DNA of 64,000 nt from Anabaena cylindrica PCC 7122 (GTDB lineage: Bacteria; Cyanobacteriota; Cyanobacteriia; Cyanobacteriales; Nostocaceae). The notes below the pieces were generated by a model that was given only the letters and a program-made list of their open reading frames with translations, was not told the origin of the DNA and made no database searches. Both the position numbers and the translations under genes were made by a program. Below, in pieces: positions 36,167 to 44,302 of this stretch. Where the stretch lies: the NCBI RefSeq assembly GCF_000317695.1, contig NC_019771.1, forward strand, positions 3,910,001 through 3,974,000, in the 5' to 3' direction. Numbering within the stretch: position 1 is the first letter of the stretch; every line of letters begins with the position of its first letter.

Positions 36167-37129
36167 ATGCGGATTGCTCAGAATATTACAGAATTAGTTG
36201 GCCGGACACCTCTAGTAAAGTTAAACCGGATTCCCCAAGCAGAAGGTTGTGTCGCGCAGATTTTGGTGAAACTAGAAAGCATGAACCCCTCTTCTTCGGT
36301 GAAAGACCGTATTGGGGTAAGCATGATTAATGATGCTGAACAGGAAGGTTTAATTACTCCCAGCAAGACAATTTTGGTAGAACCGACATCGGGAAATACA
36401 GGAATTGCTTTGGCAATGACAGCGGCAGCTAAGGGGTATAGATTGATTTTGACGATGCCGGAGACCATGAGTGCAGAGCGACGGGCTATGTTGCGGGCTT
36501 ATGGTGCTGAACTGGAACTCACACCAGGAATTGAGGGGATGACTGGGGCAATTCGCAGAGCGCAGGAGATTGTAGAGAGAACTCCTTATGCTTATATGTT
36601 GCAACAGTTCCGCAATCCGGCCAATGCGAAAATTCATCGGGAAACTACAGCTGAGGAAATCTGGGAAGATACTGATGGACAGGTAGATATGATTGTGGCA
36701 GGAGTGGGTACAGGTGGTACGATTACTGGTGTAGCGGAAGTAATTAAAGCTAAGAAACCAAGTTTTCAAGCGATCGCTGTTGAACCAACTAATAGCCCTA
36801 TTTTATCTGGCGGTAAACCAGGCCCACACAAAATTCAGGGGATTGGGGCAGGGTTTATTCCTCAAGTGTTGAGGGTAGAATTGATTGATGAAGTGGTTAC
36901 TGTCAGTGATGAAGATGCGATCGCTTATAGTCGCCGTTTAGCGAAAGAAGAAGGTCTACTCTCTGGGATTTCTACTGGTGCTGCTCTCTGTGCTGCTATT
37001 CGTGTCGCCCAACGTCCAGAAAATCAGGGACGCTTAATAGTGATGATTCAACCCAGTTTTGGCGAGAGATATTTGAGTACGCCACTATTCCAAGATTTAG
37101 AAGCAAAAGTTGCAAGTAGTATCAGCTAA
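36167..37129 (+). CDS. cysK: Cysteine synthase (O-acetylserine sulfhydrylase)
   Basis: 320 residues. PLP Lys in SSSVKDRIG, substrate loop EPTSGNTGIALA, PLP-phosphate loop GVGTGGTITGV and C-terminal SGISTGAALCAA. It makes cysteine from O-acetylserine and sulfide in the cytoplasm. It follows an Rrf2 regulator in the same operon, a CymR-CysK arrangement. A weak AAAGGATTC Shine-Dalgarno precedes the ATG. Confidence 0.95.
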   Translation: MRIAQNITELVGRTPLVKLNRIPQAEGCVAQILVKLESMNPSSSVKDRIGVSMINDAEQEGLITPSKTILVEPTSGNTGIALAMTAAAKGYRLILTMPETMSAERRAMLRAYGAELELTPGIEGMTGAIRRAQEIVERTPYAYMLQQFRNPANAKIHRETTAEEIWEDTDGQVDMIVAGVGTGGTITGVAEVIKAKKPSFQAIAVEPTNSPILSGGKPGPHKIQGIGAGFIPQVLRVELIDEVVTVSDEDAIAYSRRLAKEEGLLSGISTGAALCAAIRVAQRPENQGRLIVMIQPSFGERYLSTPLFQDLEAKVASSIS

Positions 37130-37188
37130 CGATACGTTAGATTAAATCAGTTAACCAATAACTGATGATTGATAACTGTTAGCTGATC

Positions 37189-37875
37189 ATGGTCGATTCT
37201 AACCACTACGAAACCCTCAAAGTTAATTCCAAAGCCAGCCAAGCGGAAATTAAACAAGCCTATCGCCGCTTGGTTAAGTTATTTCATCCTGATACTAATC
37301 AGGAAATAGCAAATAACGAGCAGATTATTCTCATTAATGCCGCCTATGAGGTTTTAGGCGACACCCACAATCGCCAGCACTACGATCAAAAACTGCGACA
37401 TAATTCTCAAAAATCAAGTATTCCCAAGCCAAAGCGCAATTCTGACCAAAAACCTTACAAAACAACCAGGCCAACGGGAAGAGATGCTGATGAACAAATC
37501 GAAGAATGGTTGCGCCGAGTTTATAAACCAGTAAATCGGATACTTTGTACCATTCTCAGTTCTCTAGAAGAACAAATTGAGGAATTAGCCGCAGATCCTT
37601 TTGATGATGAATTGTTAGACGAATTTCAGAATTATTTAGAATCCTGTCGAGAAGACCTCAAAGAAGCTCAAATTAGGTTTCGTTCTTTGCCGAATCCTGC
37701 TACTTTTGCCGCTGCGGCAGCGCATCTTTACTACTGTCTAAGTCAAGTGGCAGACGGAATAGAAGAGTTAGCATATTTTCCGTTAAGCTACGATGATCGG
37801 TATTTGCACACAGGTCAAGAATTATTTAGGATAGCTAAAAGATTGCATCGTGAAGCCCAAGAATCGGTAGGTTGA
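37189..37875 (+). CDS. DnaJ-domain protein
   Basis: 228 residues. An N-terminal J domain (HYETLKVNSKASQAEIKQAYRRLVKLFHPDTNQ) has the HPD motif that stimulates DnaK. There is no Gly/Phe or zinc-finger region; the basic linker KSSIPKPKRNSDQKPYK is followed by a helical C-terminal domain of about 140 residues (EEQIEELAADPFDDELLDEF). The C-terminal domain is of unknown function. It lies 59 bp after cysK and may be read through. Confidence 0.88.
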   Translation: MVDSNHYETLKVNSKASQAEIKQAYRRLVKLFHPDTNQEIANNEQIILINAAYEVLGDTHNRQHYDQKLRHNSQKSSIPKPKRNSDQKPYKTTRPTGRDADEQIEEWLRRVYKPVNRILCTILSSLEEQIEELAADPFDDELLDEFQNYLESCREDLKEAQIRFRSLPNPATFAAAAAHLYYCLSQVADGIEELAYFPLSYDDRYLHTGQELFRIAKRLHREAQESVG

Positions 37876-37895
37876 AAAATGTAGCAATATCAATT

Positions 37896-38312
37896 CTATA
37901 ATTTATGTAAAAGTTCTTTATAAGTAACAATTTCAGTATTTTCAAATTTTGTAATCACTAATAAATCTTCATCACCAGTGACTAAAAAATTTGCGTCACT
38001 ATCTTTTGCTAGTGCTAAAAGATAATTATCTTTCGCATCCCGACAAATAAAAACTTCTGAGGTTATATTTATAAATACACCAATAGTTCGTAAAAGTTGA
38101 ATTAATTCATCGACTTTGTTAGACGGAAAATATTTTTGTAACTTAGGACGTTGAGTTACTAAAGTAATTTCTTCTAATATTTGTTCAGAAATTACTACTA
38201 GAATTTTTTCTGCAACTAAAAGTTTTTTTAAATCTTTCAGTTCTTTACCAATCAAAAAACTAATCCAAAGATTAGTATCAATAATGATCTTAACTGCTTT
38301 GTTTTCTGTCAT
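37896..38312 (-). CDS. PIN-domain toxin (VapC/PIN_3 type)
   Basis: 138 residues from ATG 38312 (MTENKAVKIIIDTNLWISFL); an upstream start adds eight residues inside the antitoxin. Acidic PIN ligands: IIIDTNLW (first Asp), ILEEITLVTQ (Glu), CRDAKDNYLLALA and the GDEDLL patch. These ribonuclease toxins cut RNA in growing cells and are neutralised by the upstream partner, whose gene overlaps by 23 bp. Target RNA unknown. Confidence 0.85.
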   Translation of the reverse strand: MTENKAVKIIIDTNLWISFLIGKELKDLKKLLVAEKILVVISEQILEEITLVTQRPKLQKYFPSNKVDELIQLLRTIGVFINITSEVFICRDAKDNYLLALAKDSDANFLVTGDEDLLVITKFENTEIVTYKELLHKL

Positions 38313-38526
38313 AAATTTGAGAGCGGACAATTTCAACCTCTTCAGTAATTTCTGCTAATGATAATTCATCAGTTTGAAATACTTCCAACAATTCTGTTAA
38401 TTTATGATTCAAGGTTTCTTTTTCTAGTTCTTTGCTAAGTAATAATTTTTCAGAATTAGAGAGTTGTTTAACTAGAGTCAGAATTTGCTCAAATGTCAAT
38501 GGTAGTTGATAGATATTTTGTAGCAT
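38290..38526 (-). CDS. Antitoxin partner of the PIN protein
   Basis: 78 residues, helical and acidic: PLTFEQILTLVKQLSNSEKLLLSKELEKE then LLEVFQTDELSLAEITEEVEIVRSQIYDRKQ. This fits the small antitoxins that accompany PIN_3-type toxins in cyanobacteria, with an N-terminal dimerisation part and a C-terminal tail. The overlapping stop and toxin start indicates coupled translation. Confidence 0.75.
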   Translation of the reverse strand: MLQNIYQLPLTFEQILTLVKQLSNSEKLLLSKELEKETLNHKLTELLEVFQTDELSLAEITEEVEIVRSQIYDRKQSS

Positions 38527-38617
38527 AGAGTTAATTCTCCTATTTTGATCAATTTCCTTATATTATACATTATCTTTATATCCATACAAAATTGTTTCAA
38601 TGACTGGAATATTAGAA

Positions 38618-38757
38618 TTATTCAGCTAGATTTGCGTCGATGCGAGCAATATAGAGCAGACCAAGTTTACTAATTGCATATGCTGGTAAAGTCAAGAAAC
38701 CTTGAAATCCTGTATCAACAACACATCCAATTTCTATATTTAATCCTTCTGAATAAA
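38618..38757 (-). pseudogene. Clan AA aspartic protease fragment
   Basis: Reverse-strand frame reads SEGLNIEIGCVVDTGFQGFL, then TLPAYAISKLGLLYIARIDANLAE and stop. DTGFQGFL is the retropepsin-like active-site motif (D-T/S-G-x-S/T-G-F/L) of small cyanobacterial aspartic proteases, which usually have about 120 residues. There is no start codon: an in-frame TAA lies just upstream. The C-terminal half is missing after DANLA. It lies downstream of its usual neighbour (38810-39079), so the pair has decayed. Confidence 0.7.
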
Positions 38758-38809
38758 TGAAAAATTACATTAATTCGAGCTTGCAGCCCAACAACAGTTC
38801 AATGTATCA

Positions 38810-39079
38810 CTATGTTGTCCTGATCAATGTACCACCAACGGCATAAACTGCGTTAAAGCCGATTCTTCCGGCCCAAATTGGTGCATCAGCTTGTTTTGCT
38901 TGTAATTGGCGACTTGTAATTATTAAATCATCACCAATTTCATATTCACCTGTTTCTACATTAATTGAAATAATTTTGCCAATGTTCTCTGTATTCTCTA
39001 CTAGAGGGCGAATATTATTTTCATAAAGTTTTTTGCCACGTTTAGTAATTTCTTCACCACTGAGTTTAGGGTAAGGCAT
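38810..39079 (-). CDS. Small conserved protein paired with aspartic-protease genes
   Basis: 89 residues: LSGEEITKRGKKLYENNIRP, ENIGKIISINVETGEYEIGDD, then ADAPIWAGRIGFNAVYAVGG. In cyanobacteria proteins of this type usually sit directly before a clan AA aspartic protease gene; here the partner is a fragment (38618-38757). The domain is unknown. A toxin-antitoxin-like role is sometimes proposed but not shown here. Confidence 0.6.
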   Translation of the reverse strand: MPYPKLSGEEITKRGKKLYENNIRPLVENTENIGKIISINVETGEYEIGDDLIITSRQLQAKQADAPIWAGRIGFNAVYAVGGTLIRTT

Positions 39080-39495
39080 ATAGATAATTTACAAGTTAAA
39101 ATTTTGAGTGAATTTCTACACTCATTTTAGGACAGAAGCTTGAATCAGTAGTTAATCTATAATAATGCTGACATAATTTTTAATTTAATAAACCGCAAAG
39201 ACGCATTCGCGCAGCATTCCGAAGGAAAGAGCGCGAAGTCAGAAGAAAAGAAGGTAGTCAAGTTATTTTAGGGTTCAACTAAAGCACGAATTGAAAATTA
39301 ATTTTACGGTTATTTTAACTCTAACAGCGAATCTTATTGTATTGTTGCCCACAAGGTGTAGTTGCCTACTTAGATGATAATTATACGGAAAATTTATGGA
39401 GATTACTCATTTAACTGACCACTAAGCAAGCAAATTAGTTTATACTGATAACAGAAAAAGATTAAGAAATTTTAAGTTCTGTTACCAGAGTAGTC
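39080..39495. other. Intergenic region upstream of the QueD-like gene
   Basis: 416 bp. Around 39206-39245 is a dispersed-repeat-like stretch (CGCAAAGACGCATTCGCGCA). The remainder is AT-rich and should hold the promoter. No gene seen. Confidence 0.4.
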
Positions 39496-40368
39496 ATGCA
39501 ATGTATTGTAAATCGCCGCGCTCAGTTTTCGGCAAGTCATCGGTATTGGTTGCCAGAACTGAGTGAAAACGAAAATGTGGAAAAATTTGGTCTTTGCGCG
39601 AAATTTCCCGGTCACGGACATAACTATGTTTTATTTGTTTCCCTCGCTGGGGAACTAGATGAATATGGTATGGTGCTGAACTTGTCTGATGTGAAACACG
39701 TCATCAAACGGGAAGTTACTGGTCAACTAGATTTTTCTTATCTCAATGATGTGTGGACAGAATTTCAGCAAACTCTCCCCACCACAGAAAATATTGCGCG
39801 GGTGATTTGGGAACGTCTAGCACCCCATTTACCTTTAGTCCGCGTGCAGTTATTTGAACATCCTGAACTTTGGGCAGAATATATGGGCAACGGAATGGAA
39901 GCATATCTAAGTATTAGCACTCACTTTAGCGCGGCGCACAGACTCGCTCATCCTGACTTGAGTTTAGAAGAGAATACAGAGATTTATGGTAAATGCGCTC
40001 GTGTGAATGGACATGGACATAACTATCATTTAGAAGTCACTGTGAAAGGCGAAATTGATCCTCGCACGGGTATGACTGTAGATTTAGGTGCTTTGAATCA
40101 GGTGATTGAAGATTATGTAGTGGAACCATTTGATCACACCTTTTTAAACAAAGATATTGCTTTCTTTGCCAAAGTTGTCCCCACTGCTGAGAATATCGCC
40201 CTTTATATTAGTAACGTATTGCGATCGCCTATTCAAGAGCTAGGAGCCAAGCTTTACAAGGTCAAACTCATTGAAAGCCCTAATAATTCCTGTGAAATTT
40301 ACGCCGCTGACTCAGAAACAACTTCTGTTATTGCAGCCGTAAGTCAACCAGTCTTAGCAAGAGTTTAG
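39496..40368 (+). CDS. Two-domain 6-pyruvoyl/6-carboxy-tetrahydropterin synthase-like protein (QueD fusion)
   Basis: 290 residues made of two homologous domains, about 1-130 and 131-275. Both keep the zinc histidines (FSASHR...GHGHNY and FSAAHR...GHGHNY) and the catalytic Cys (FGLCAKF, YGKCARV), and both have PT-x-ENIA. The DH motif (L/F-D-H-x-x-LN) is intact in domain 2 (F212-D213-H214-TFLN) but reads L78-D79-F80-SYLN in domain 1. Domain 1 therefore lacks the catalytic His. QueD-type enzymes act in queuosine/archaeosine or pterin synthesis; the second domain is the probable active site. Alone on its strand. Confidence 0.88.
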   Translation: MQCIVNRRAQFSASHRYWLPELSENENVEKFGLCAKFPGHGHNYVLFVSLAGELDEYGMVLNLSDVKHVIKREVTGQLDFSYLNDVWTEFQQTLPTTENIARVIWERLAPHLPLVRVQLFEHPELWAEYMGNGMEAYLSISTHFSAAHRLAHPDLSLEENTEIYGKCARVNGHGHNYHLEVTVKGEIDPRTGMTVDLGALNQVIEDYVVEPFDHTFLNKDIAFFAKVVPTAENIALYISNVLRSPIQELGAKLYKVKLIESPNNSCEIYAADSETTSVIAAVSQPVLARV

Positions 40369-40369
40369 C

Positions 40370-40410
40370 TAATTCGTAATTCGTAATTCGTAATTCGTAA
40401 TTCGTAATTA
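40370..40410. repeat. Short tandem repeat TAATTCG, about 5.9 copies
   Basis: Begins 2 bp after the QueD stop. Same heptamer as 18088-18120. The following DNA to 40555 has a related AATTACGAATTA inverted form (40516-40527). Confidence 0.9.
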
Positions 40411-40555
40411 ATTTTTAGGCTTAATTTTCCAGATATTGGAGACGCATTTGCGTTGGTCTATAGATGGCTTTTTTACGGAAGCAAATAAAAATTATTTAGG
40501 AATTACAAATTATCAATTACGAATTATTTTAAAATATTGGCAATTACCTTCATTG

Positions 40556-41113
40556 CTAAAAAAGTTGACTCACTAAACACTTGAATCCTGGGAATAAAGG
40601 ACTAATCAATTCATCTGCACTAAAAAAAGTAGCGGCTAATCTTAAAACAGCTTGTTGACGATGATAAACTTCTACTTTTTTAGCGATGGGATCACAAATC
40701 CAATATTCTCGAACTCCTTGGACTGAGTAAAGCTTTAATTTCGCTTCTTTATCACGTTTTTCATTTTTCTCTCCTGGGGACAACACCTCAACCACTAATT
40801 CTGGTGCGCCGGTTAGGTGTCCAGCTTCATCTAGGAGACGTTCTAAAGATTCATGACTAGCCCAGACTACATCAGGAATCACATTATCACTATCTGAGAA
40901 AATAATTCCTGGTGCAACAGCCACCTTACCCAAACCACTCTCATCTGACCAAACCTTGAGAACAGTAGCAATATTAGCACAGCTAAACTGATGATCCCAA
41001 TGAGGCGCTCTGGTCATGAATAATTCTCCCTCAATAATCTCATAGCGATTTCTTTTATCGCCTGCGAATAACTCTAAATCAGCAGTAGTCCAACGTACTG
41101 GAGTTGCTTGCAT
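40556..41113 (-). CDS. Uma2-family (DUF820) putative endonuclease
   Basis: 185 residues. PD-(D/E)XK-type pattern: RYEIIEGELFM (first Glu), VIPDVVWASHESL (Asp), APELVVEVLSPGE (Glu-x-Leu) and KEAKLKLYSVQGVREYWICDP. The family is greatly expanded in cyanobacteria and its activity is not established. It is 9 bp downstream of the PrsW gene on the same strand, possibly part of the same operon by proximity alone. Confidence 0.88.
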   Translation of the reverse strand: MQATPVRWTTADLELFAGDKRNRYEIIEGELFMTRAPHWDHQFSCANIATVLKVWSDESGLGKVAVAPGIIFSDSDNVIPDVVWASHESLERLLDEAGHLTGAPELVVEVLSPGEKNEKRDKEAKLKLYSVQGVREYWICDPIAKKVEVYHRQQAVLRLAATFFSADELISPLFPGFKCLVSQLF

Positions 41114-41122
41114 AAAAATCTC

Positions 41123-42109
41123 CTAGTATTTTCCTAACTGTAAAAAATACCGACGACCAGCTAAATATCGTAAATAGCGATAAATTAACCAGGACAAAAC
41201 TCCTAAAGAGAGATTGATTGCTATTTGTTTAAGTATAAACGAGAAAATATCCGGCTCAAACAGTTGCTCTAACCTCAATGGACTGAGTTTTCTAGCGAGA
41301 AGAAATAATCCAAAAATAGCATTTCCCCCTAGCAAAAGTATTAATAATACTAAACTTCTTTGCCAATAACGAGTTTGGGGTGTGTAACCGGAAATTAAAG
41401 TAATAGGCGGTTTGCGTTGTACTTTTCGTAGTAGTTGCTCTAACCGCCAAAACATCCACAACAATAAAGGAAATAAAGCATAAGCAAGAAAATGTATTGG
41501 AAGTGGATAAACCCAAGCCCTGGATAAAATATTCACCAAAGCATGAAAAAAGACAGCATTTAACCAAGCTATAAAAATCAAATTTCTGTCTCGATTTAAA
41601 CGCCTTGTGGAAGCAATATATATTCCTAGTGCATAACCCCAAGGTGCAGAAAACATAGAATGTACAGGAGTGCTAATCAACCTTTCTAGAATTGATGCTG
41701 TACCGTGAAACCAGTAAATCCAGTTTTCTTCAGCCGTAAATCCTAAAGCGACAGCGATGGTAAAAAGGAAAACAGTAGTAGCACGAAATTGGTATCTGCG
41801 TTGAAGATAGCAGATAGGCAAGATAACTGCGGCTAACTTACAGCCTTCTTCAATTGGTGCTATTACCATGATCTGTCGCAGGGAAAAGCCAAAAAAAGAA
41901 CGCTGTATTTTTGCCCAGTCTATAACTGAGTTAGCAACATTTTCCACCGTCCATTCTAGTCCCAGGGCTACGAAACCAGAAATTGCGCCAAAGATGAAGA
42001 AAAAGAGCAATTGTAGCGGTGGCGGGGCAGCATGAGTCCGGCGGTAATAAAACCACAAAAACAGCAGCGGTGGAATGACTGCCCATAGTATGAGAGATAA
42101 ATTAGCCAC
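41123..42109 (-). CDS. PrsW-family intramembrane metalloprotease
   Basis: 328 residues from GTG 42109, preferred since it overlaps the upstream methyltransferase stop by 8 bp (GTGGCTAA); a TTG 12 bases upstream is possible. Multiple membrane helices with family motifs: IAPIEEGCKLAAV (EE-x-x-K), FTAEENWIYW, HSMFSAPWGYALG and FFHALVNIL. In the family these residues bind zinc in the membrane to cut substrates such as anti-sigma factors. No sigma/anti-sigma gene is nearby. Confidence 0.85.
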   Translation of the reverse strand: MANLSLILWAVIPPLLFLWFYYRRTHAAPPPLQLLFFFIFGAISGFVALGLEWTVENVANSVIDWAKIQRSFFGFSLRQIMVIAPIEEGCKLAAVILPICYLQRRYQFRATTVFLFTIAVALGFTAEENWIYWFHGTASILERLISTPVHSMFSAPWGYALGIYIASTRRLNRDRNLIFIAWLNAVFFHALVNILSRAWVYPLPIHFLAYALFPLLLWMFWRLEQLLRKVQRKPPITLISGYTPQTRYWQRSLVLLILLLGGNAIFGLFLLARKLSPLRLEQLFEPDIFSFILKQIAINLSLGVLSWLIYRYLRYLAGRRYFLQLGKY

Positions 42110-43022
42110 ACACCTGAGCAATTACAGTCCGGTGACGGGGGCTATTGCTAGTGATGGTAGGAGTTTGAAAACCTGCCTTTACTAAAGCTTGCTCAATATC
42201 CAAACTAAAGTATTCATCTAAATAAGGTTCGGTACTTTTGAGCAGGGTTAAGATGTATGTTGGCATTTTCTTGTAAATTTCCGATTTGGGATTCATGTCC
42301 ATAATTGCTAAATGCCCACCTGGACGCAAAACACGTCTTGCTTCTGCAAAAATCTTTTGGGTCGCTGATTGGGGTAATTCATGGCACATGAGAAAAATGG
42401 AAACTAAATCATAGGAAGCATCTGCCAGTCCTGTAGTTTCAGCTTGAGCATGAACCCAGTTAATTGTAGCTTGATGCTGTTGGCTGCGATAGTTAGCTAC
42501 AGCTAAGAAGTAGGGAGATAAATCTAAACCTGTAATCTTGGCTTGGGGATAAGCTGCTTGCAGGGCAAAGGTACTCATTCCCACACTACAACCTAAATCT
42601 AGGATGTCTTGTGGTGGTTGGGAAATGGAACTTTCGAGGATTTTATGGTAACTTTGGCGTAGTTTCGCATCACCTTGGGCTTCGGTATCTTGCCAAATTT
42701 TAGCGTGGACGGCATGAGCAGCAGGTTCTACCTCAAAGGCAGCTTGCCAACTGAGATTTCCGGTTTCGTAAGCGTGGAATGAGGTAACGTAGTAGTCTGG
42801 GTAGGTTAGCTGAGAATTTTGGACTTGAGCTAAATCTGTTGACCAATCACGCGATCGCAGTTTTTCTACTTCTTGTGTCCAAAAAACGCCAATTCTTTCA
42901 GCCCGTTTGATCATCATTTGTCTGGCTTGGTGTTTGGCGAGGTTCGCTAAAGGTTGAATTGAGAGAATGCCATTCACGAGCCGGGAAGGTAAGTCAGGAG
43001 TTGATGTTACAGAAACCGTCAT
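42102..43022 (-). CDS. Class I SAM-dependent methyltransferase
   Basis: 306 residues. Motif I ILDLGCSVGMSTFALQAAY, post-I GLDLSPYFL, motif II YDLVSIFLMCHELP and motif III VLRPGGHLAIMDMNP. The N-terminal 90 residues are a family-specific extension (LANLAKHQARQMMIKRAERIG). The substrate is unknown; the ubiE-like motif order would suit a quinone or small hydrophobic molecule. The stop overlaps the PrsW start, so the two are translationally coupled. Confidence 0.88.
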   Translation of the reverse strand: MTVSVTSTPDLPSRLVNGILSIQPLANLAKHQARQMMIKRAERIGVFWTQEVEKLRSRDWSTDLAQVQNSQLTYPDYYVTSFHAYETGNLSWQAAFEVEPAAHAVHAKIWQDTEAQGDAKLRQSYHKILESSISQPPQDILDLGCSVGMSTFALQAAYPQAKITGLDLSPYFLAVANYRSQQHQATINWVHAQAETTGLADASYDLVSIFLMCHELPQSATQKIFAEARRVLRPGGHLAIMDMNPKSEIYKKMPTYILTLLKSTEPYLDEYFSLDIEQALVKAGFQTPTITSNSPRHRTVIAQVCG

Positions 43023-43320
43023 AAGTCAATTTGTGTTGAACAACCTTTTTATTTACTTATGACATATTTGCTGAAGTTGAGTCTAGAAGTTAAGCAAATG
43101 GTTATGTTAATCCTGGAAATCATGATTCAGACAATCTCTGTGTTTTTCTATCTTTGAGATTAGAATATGCAATACCAAGGCTAAAACCTTGATAAATATG
43201 CTTTTGATAATTTTATAGTATTTATGTATTGATAGAAAGATAGAGTTAAGTATCAACAGTTGGTGTCATCAAGTGGGTAAAATATAACCGCAGTATTTAT
43301 AAAGCAGGTATATCCAGCGC

Positions 43321-44061
43321 GTGAAGATATTTGTATATCATACTCCAGAATTAACTCCAACTGATGAAGCGCCAGAATGCGCGATCGCTGTTGATGTCTT
43401 GCGAGCAACTAGCACAATGGCGACAGTTTTAGCGGCTGGAGGCGAAGCAGTGCAAGTCTTTAGTGATTTAGACCAACTAGTAGAAGTTAGCGAAAAATGG
43501 CCATCGGAAAAACGATTACGTGCTGGAGAACGTGGCGGTGCAAAGGTAGCTGGCTTTGAATTGGGTAATTCACCCTTAGATTGCACCGCAGAATTAGTAC
43601 AGGGGCGGCGCTTATTTATCAGTACCACTAATGGAACTCGCGCCTTAAAACGGATACAGAATGCGCCAATTGTTCTCGCTGCTGCTTTAATTAACCGGGC
43701 TGCGGTGGTGAAATTTCTCCTAGAAAAGCAACCGGAGACAGTCTGGATTGTTGGTTCTGGTTGGGAAGGCAGTTTTTCTTTAGAGGATACTGTTTGTGCT
43801 GGTGCGATCGCTCATAGCATTTGCCAACAAACGAATTCTTCTTTAGAAGATTTAACTGGTAATGATGAAGTCACCAGTGCGATCGCTCTCTATTCACAAT
43901 GGCAAAATGACTTACTGGGATTATTCTACCAAGCCAGTCACGGTAAACGATTATTACGCCTGGAATGTTTAGAAGATTTAAAATATTGTTCCCAAACTGA
44001 TATTTTAGATATCCTACCTATTCAGCAGGAGCCTGGTGTTTTAAAAAGTCATAATAAATAA
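43321..44061 (+). CDS. comB: 2-phosphosulfolactate phosphatase family protein
   Basis: 246 residues from GTG 43321. ComB pattern: CAIAVDVLRATSTMATVLAAG, GERGGAKVAGFELGNSPL, LFISTTNGTRAL and VGSGWEGSFSLEDTVCAGAI. The enzyme removes phosphate from 2-phosphosulfolactate in coenzyme M biosynthesis in methanogens; many cyanobacteria have it with an unknown role in sulfolactate metabolism. Monocistronic, with its own terminator. Confidence 0.9.
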   Translation: MKIFVYHTPELTPTDEAPECAIAVDVLRATSTMATVLAAGGEAVQVFSDLDQLVEVSEKWPSEKRLRAGERGGAKVAGFELGNSPLDCTAELVQGRRLFISTTNGTRALKRIQNAPIVLAAALINRAAVVKFLLEKQPETVWIVGSGWEGSFSLEDTVCAGAIAHSICQQTNSSLEDLTGNDEVTSAIALYSQWQNDLLGLFYQASHGKRLLRLECLEDLKYCSQTDILDILPIQQEPGVLKSHNK

Positions 44062-44087
44062 CCAAAAAATTATTTTTTCTGGTTAGA

Positions 44088-44128
44088 TTTACCCCTTATA
44101 AGCAAAAGTTTCGTAAGGGGTAAATTTT
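44088..44128 (+). terminator. Terminator of comB
   Basis: Stem TTTACCCCTTA / TAAGGGGTAAA (11 bp, 15-nt loop) followed by TTTT, 27 bp after the stop. Confidence 0.75.
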
Positions 44129-44302
44129 AATTTGCTAAATTGTAAGAATTGCCAGATGATCTCAAAACTTTCTTCTTTATATCGTAATATTCAGTATATT
44201 CAAATCTTTTTGACAACCTTCATAGACATCTCCAACCGAAAACTAAGTCTTTGATAACTACAATTTCGCCACTGTAGTTTCCGGTAGGTCAACTAGAATC
44301 TG

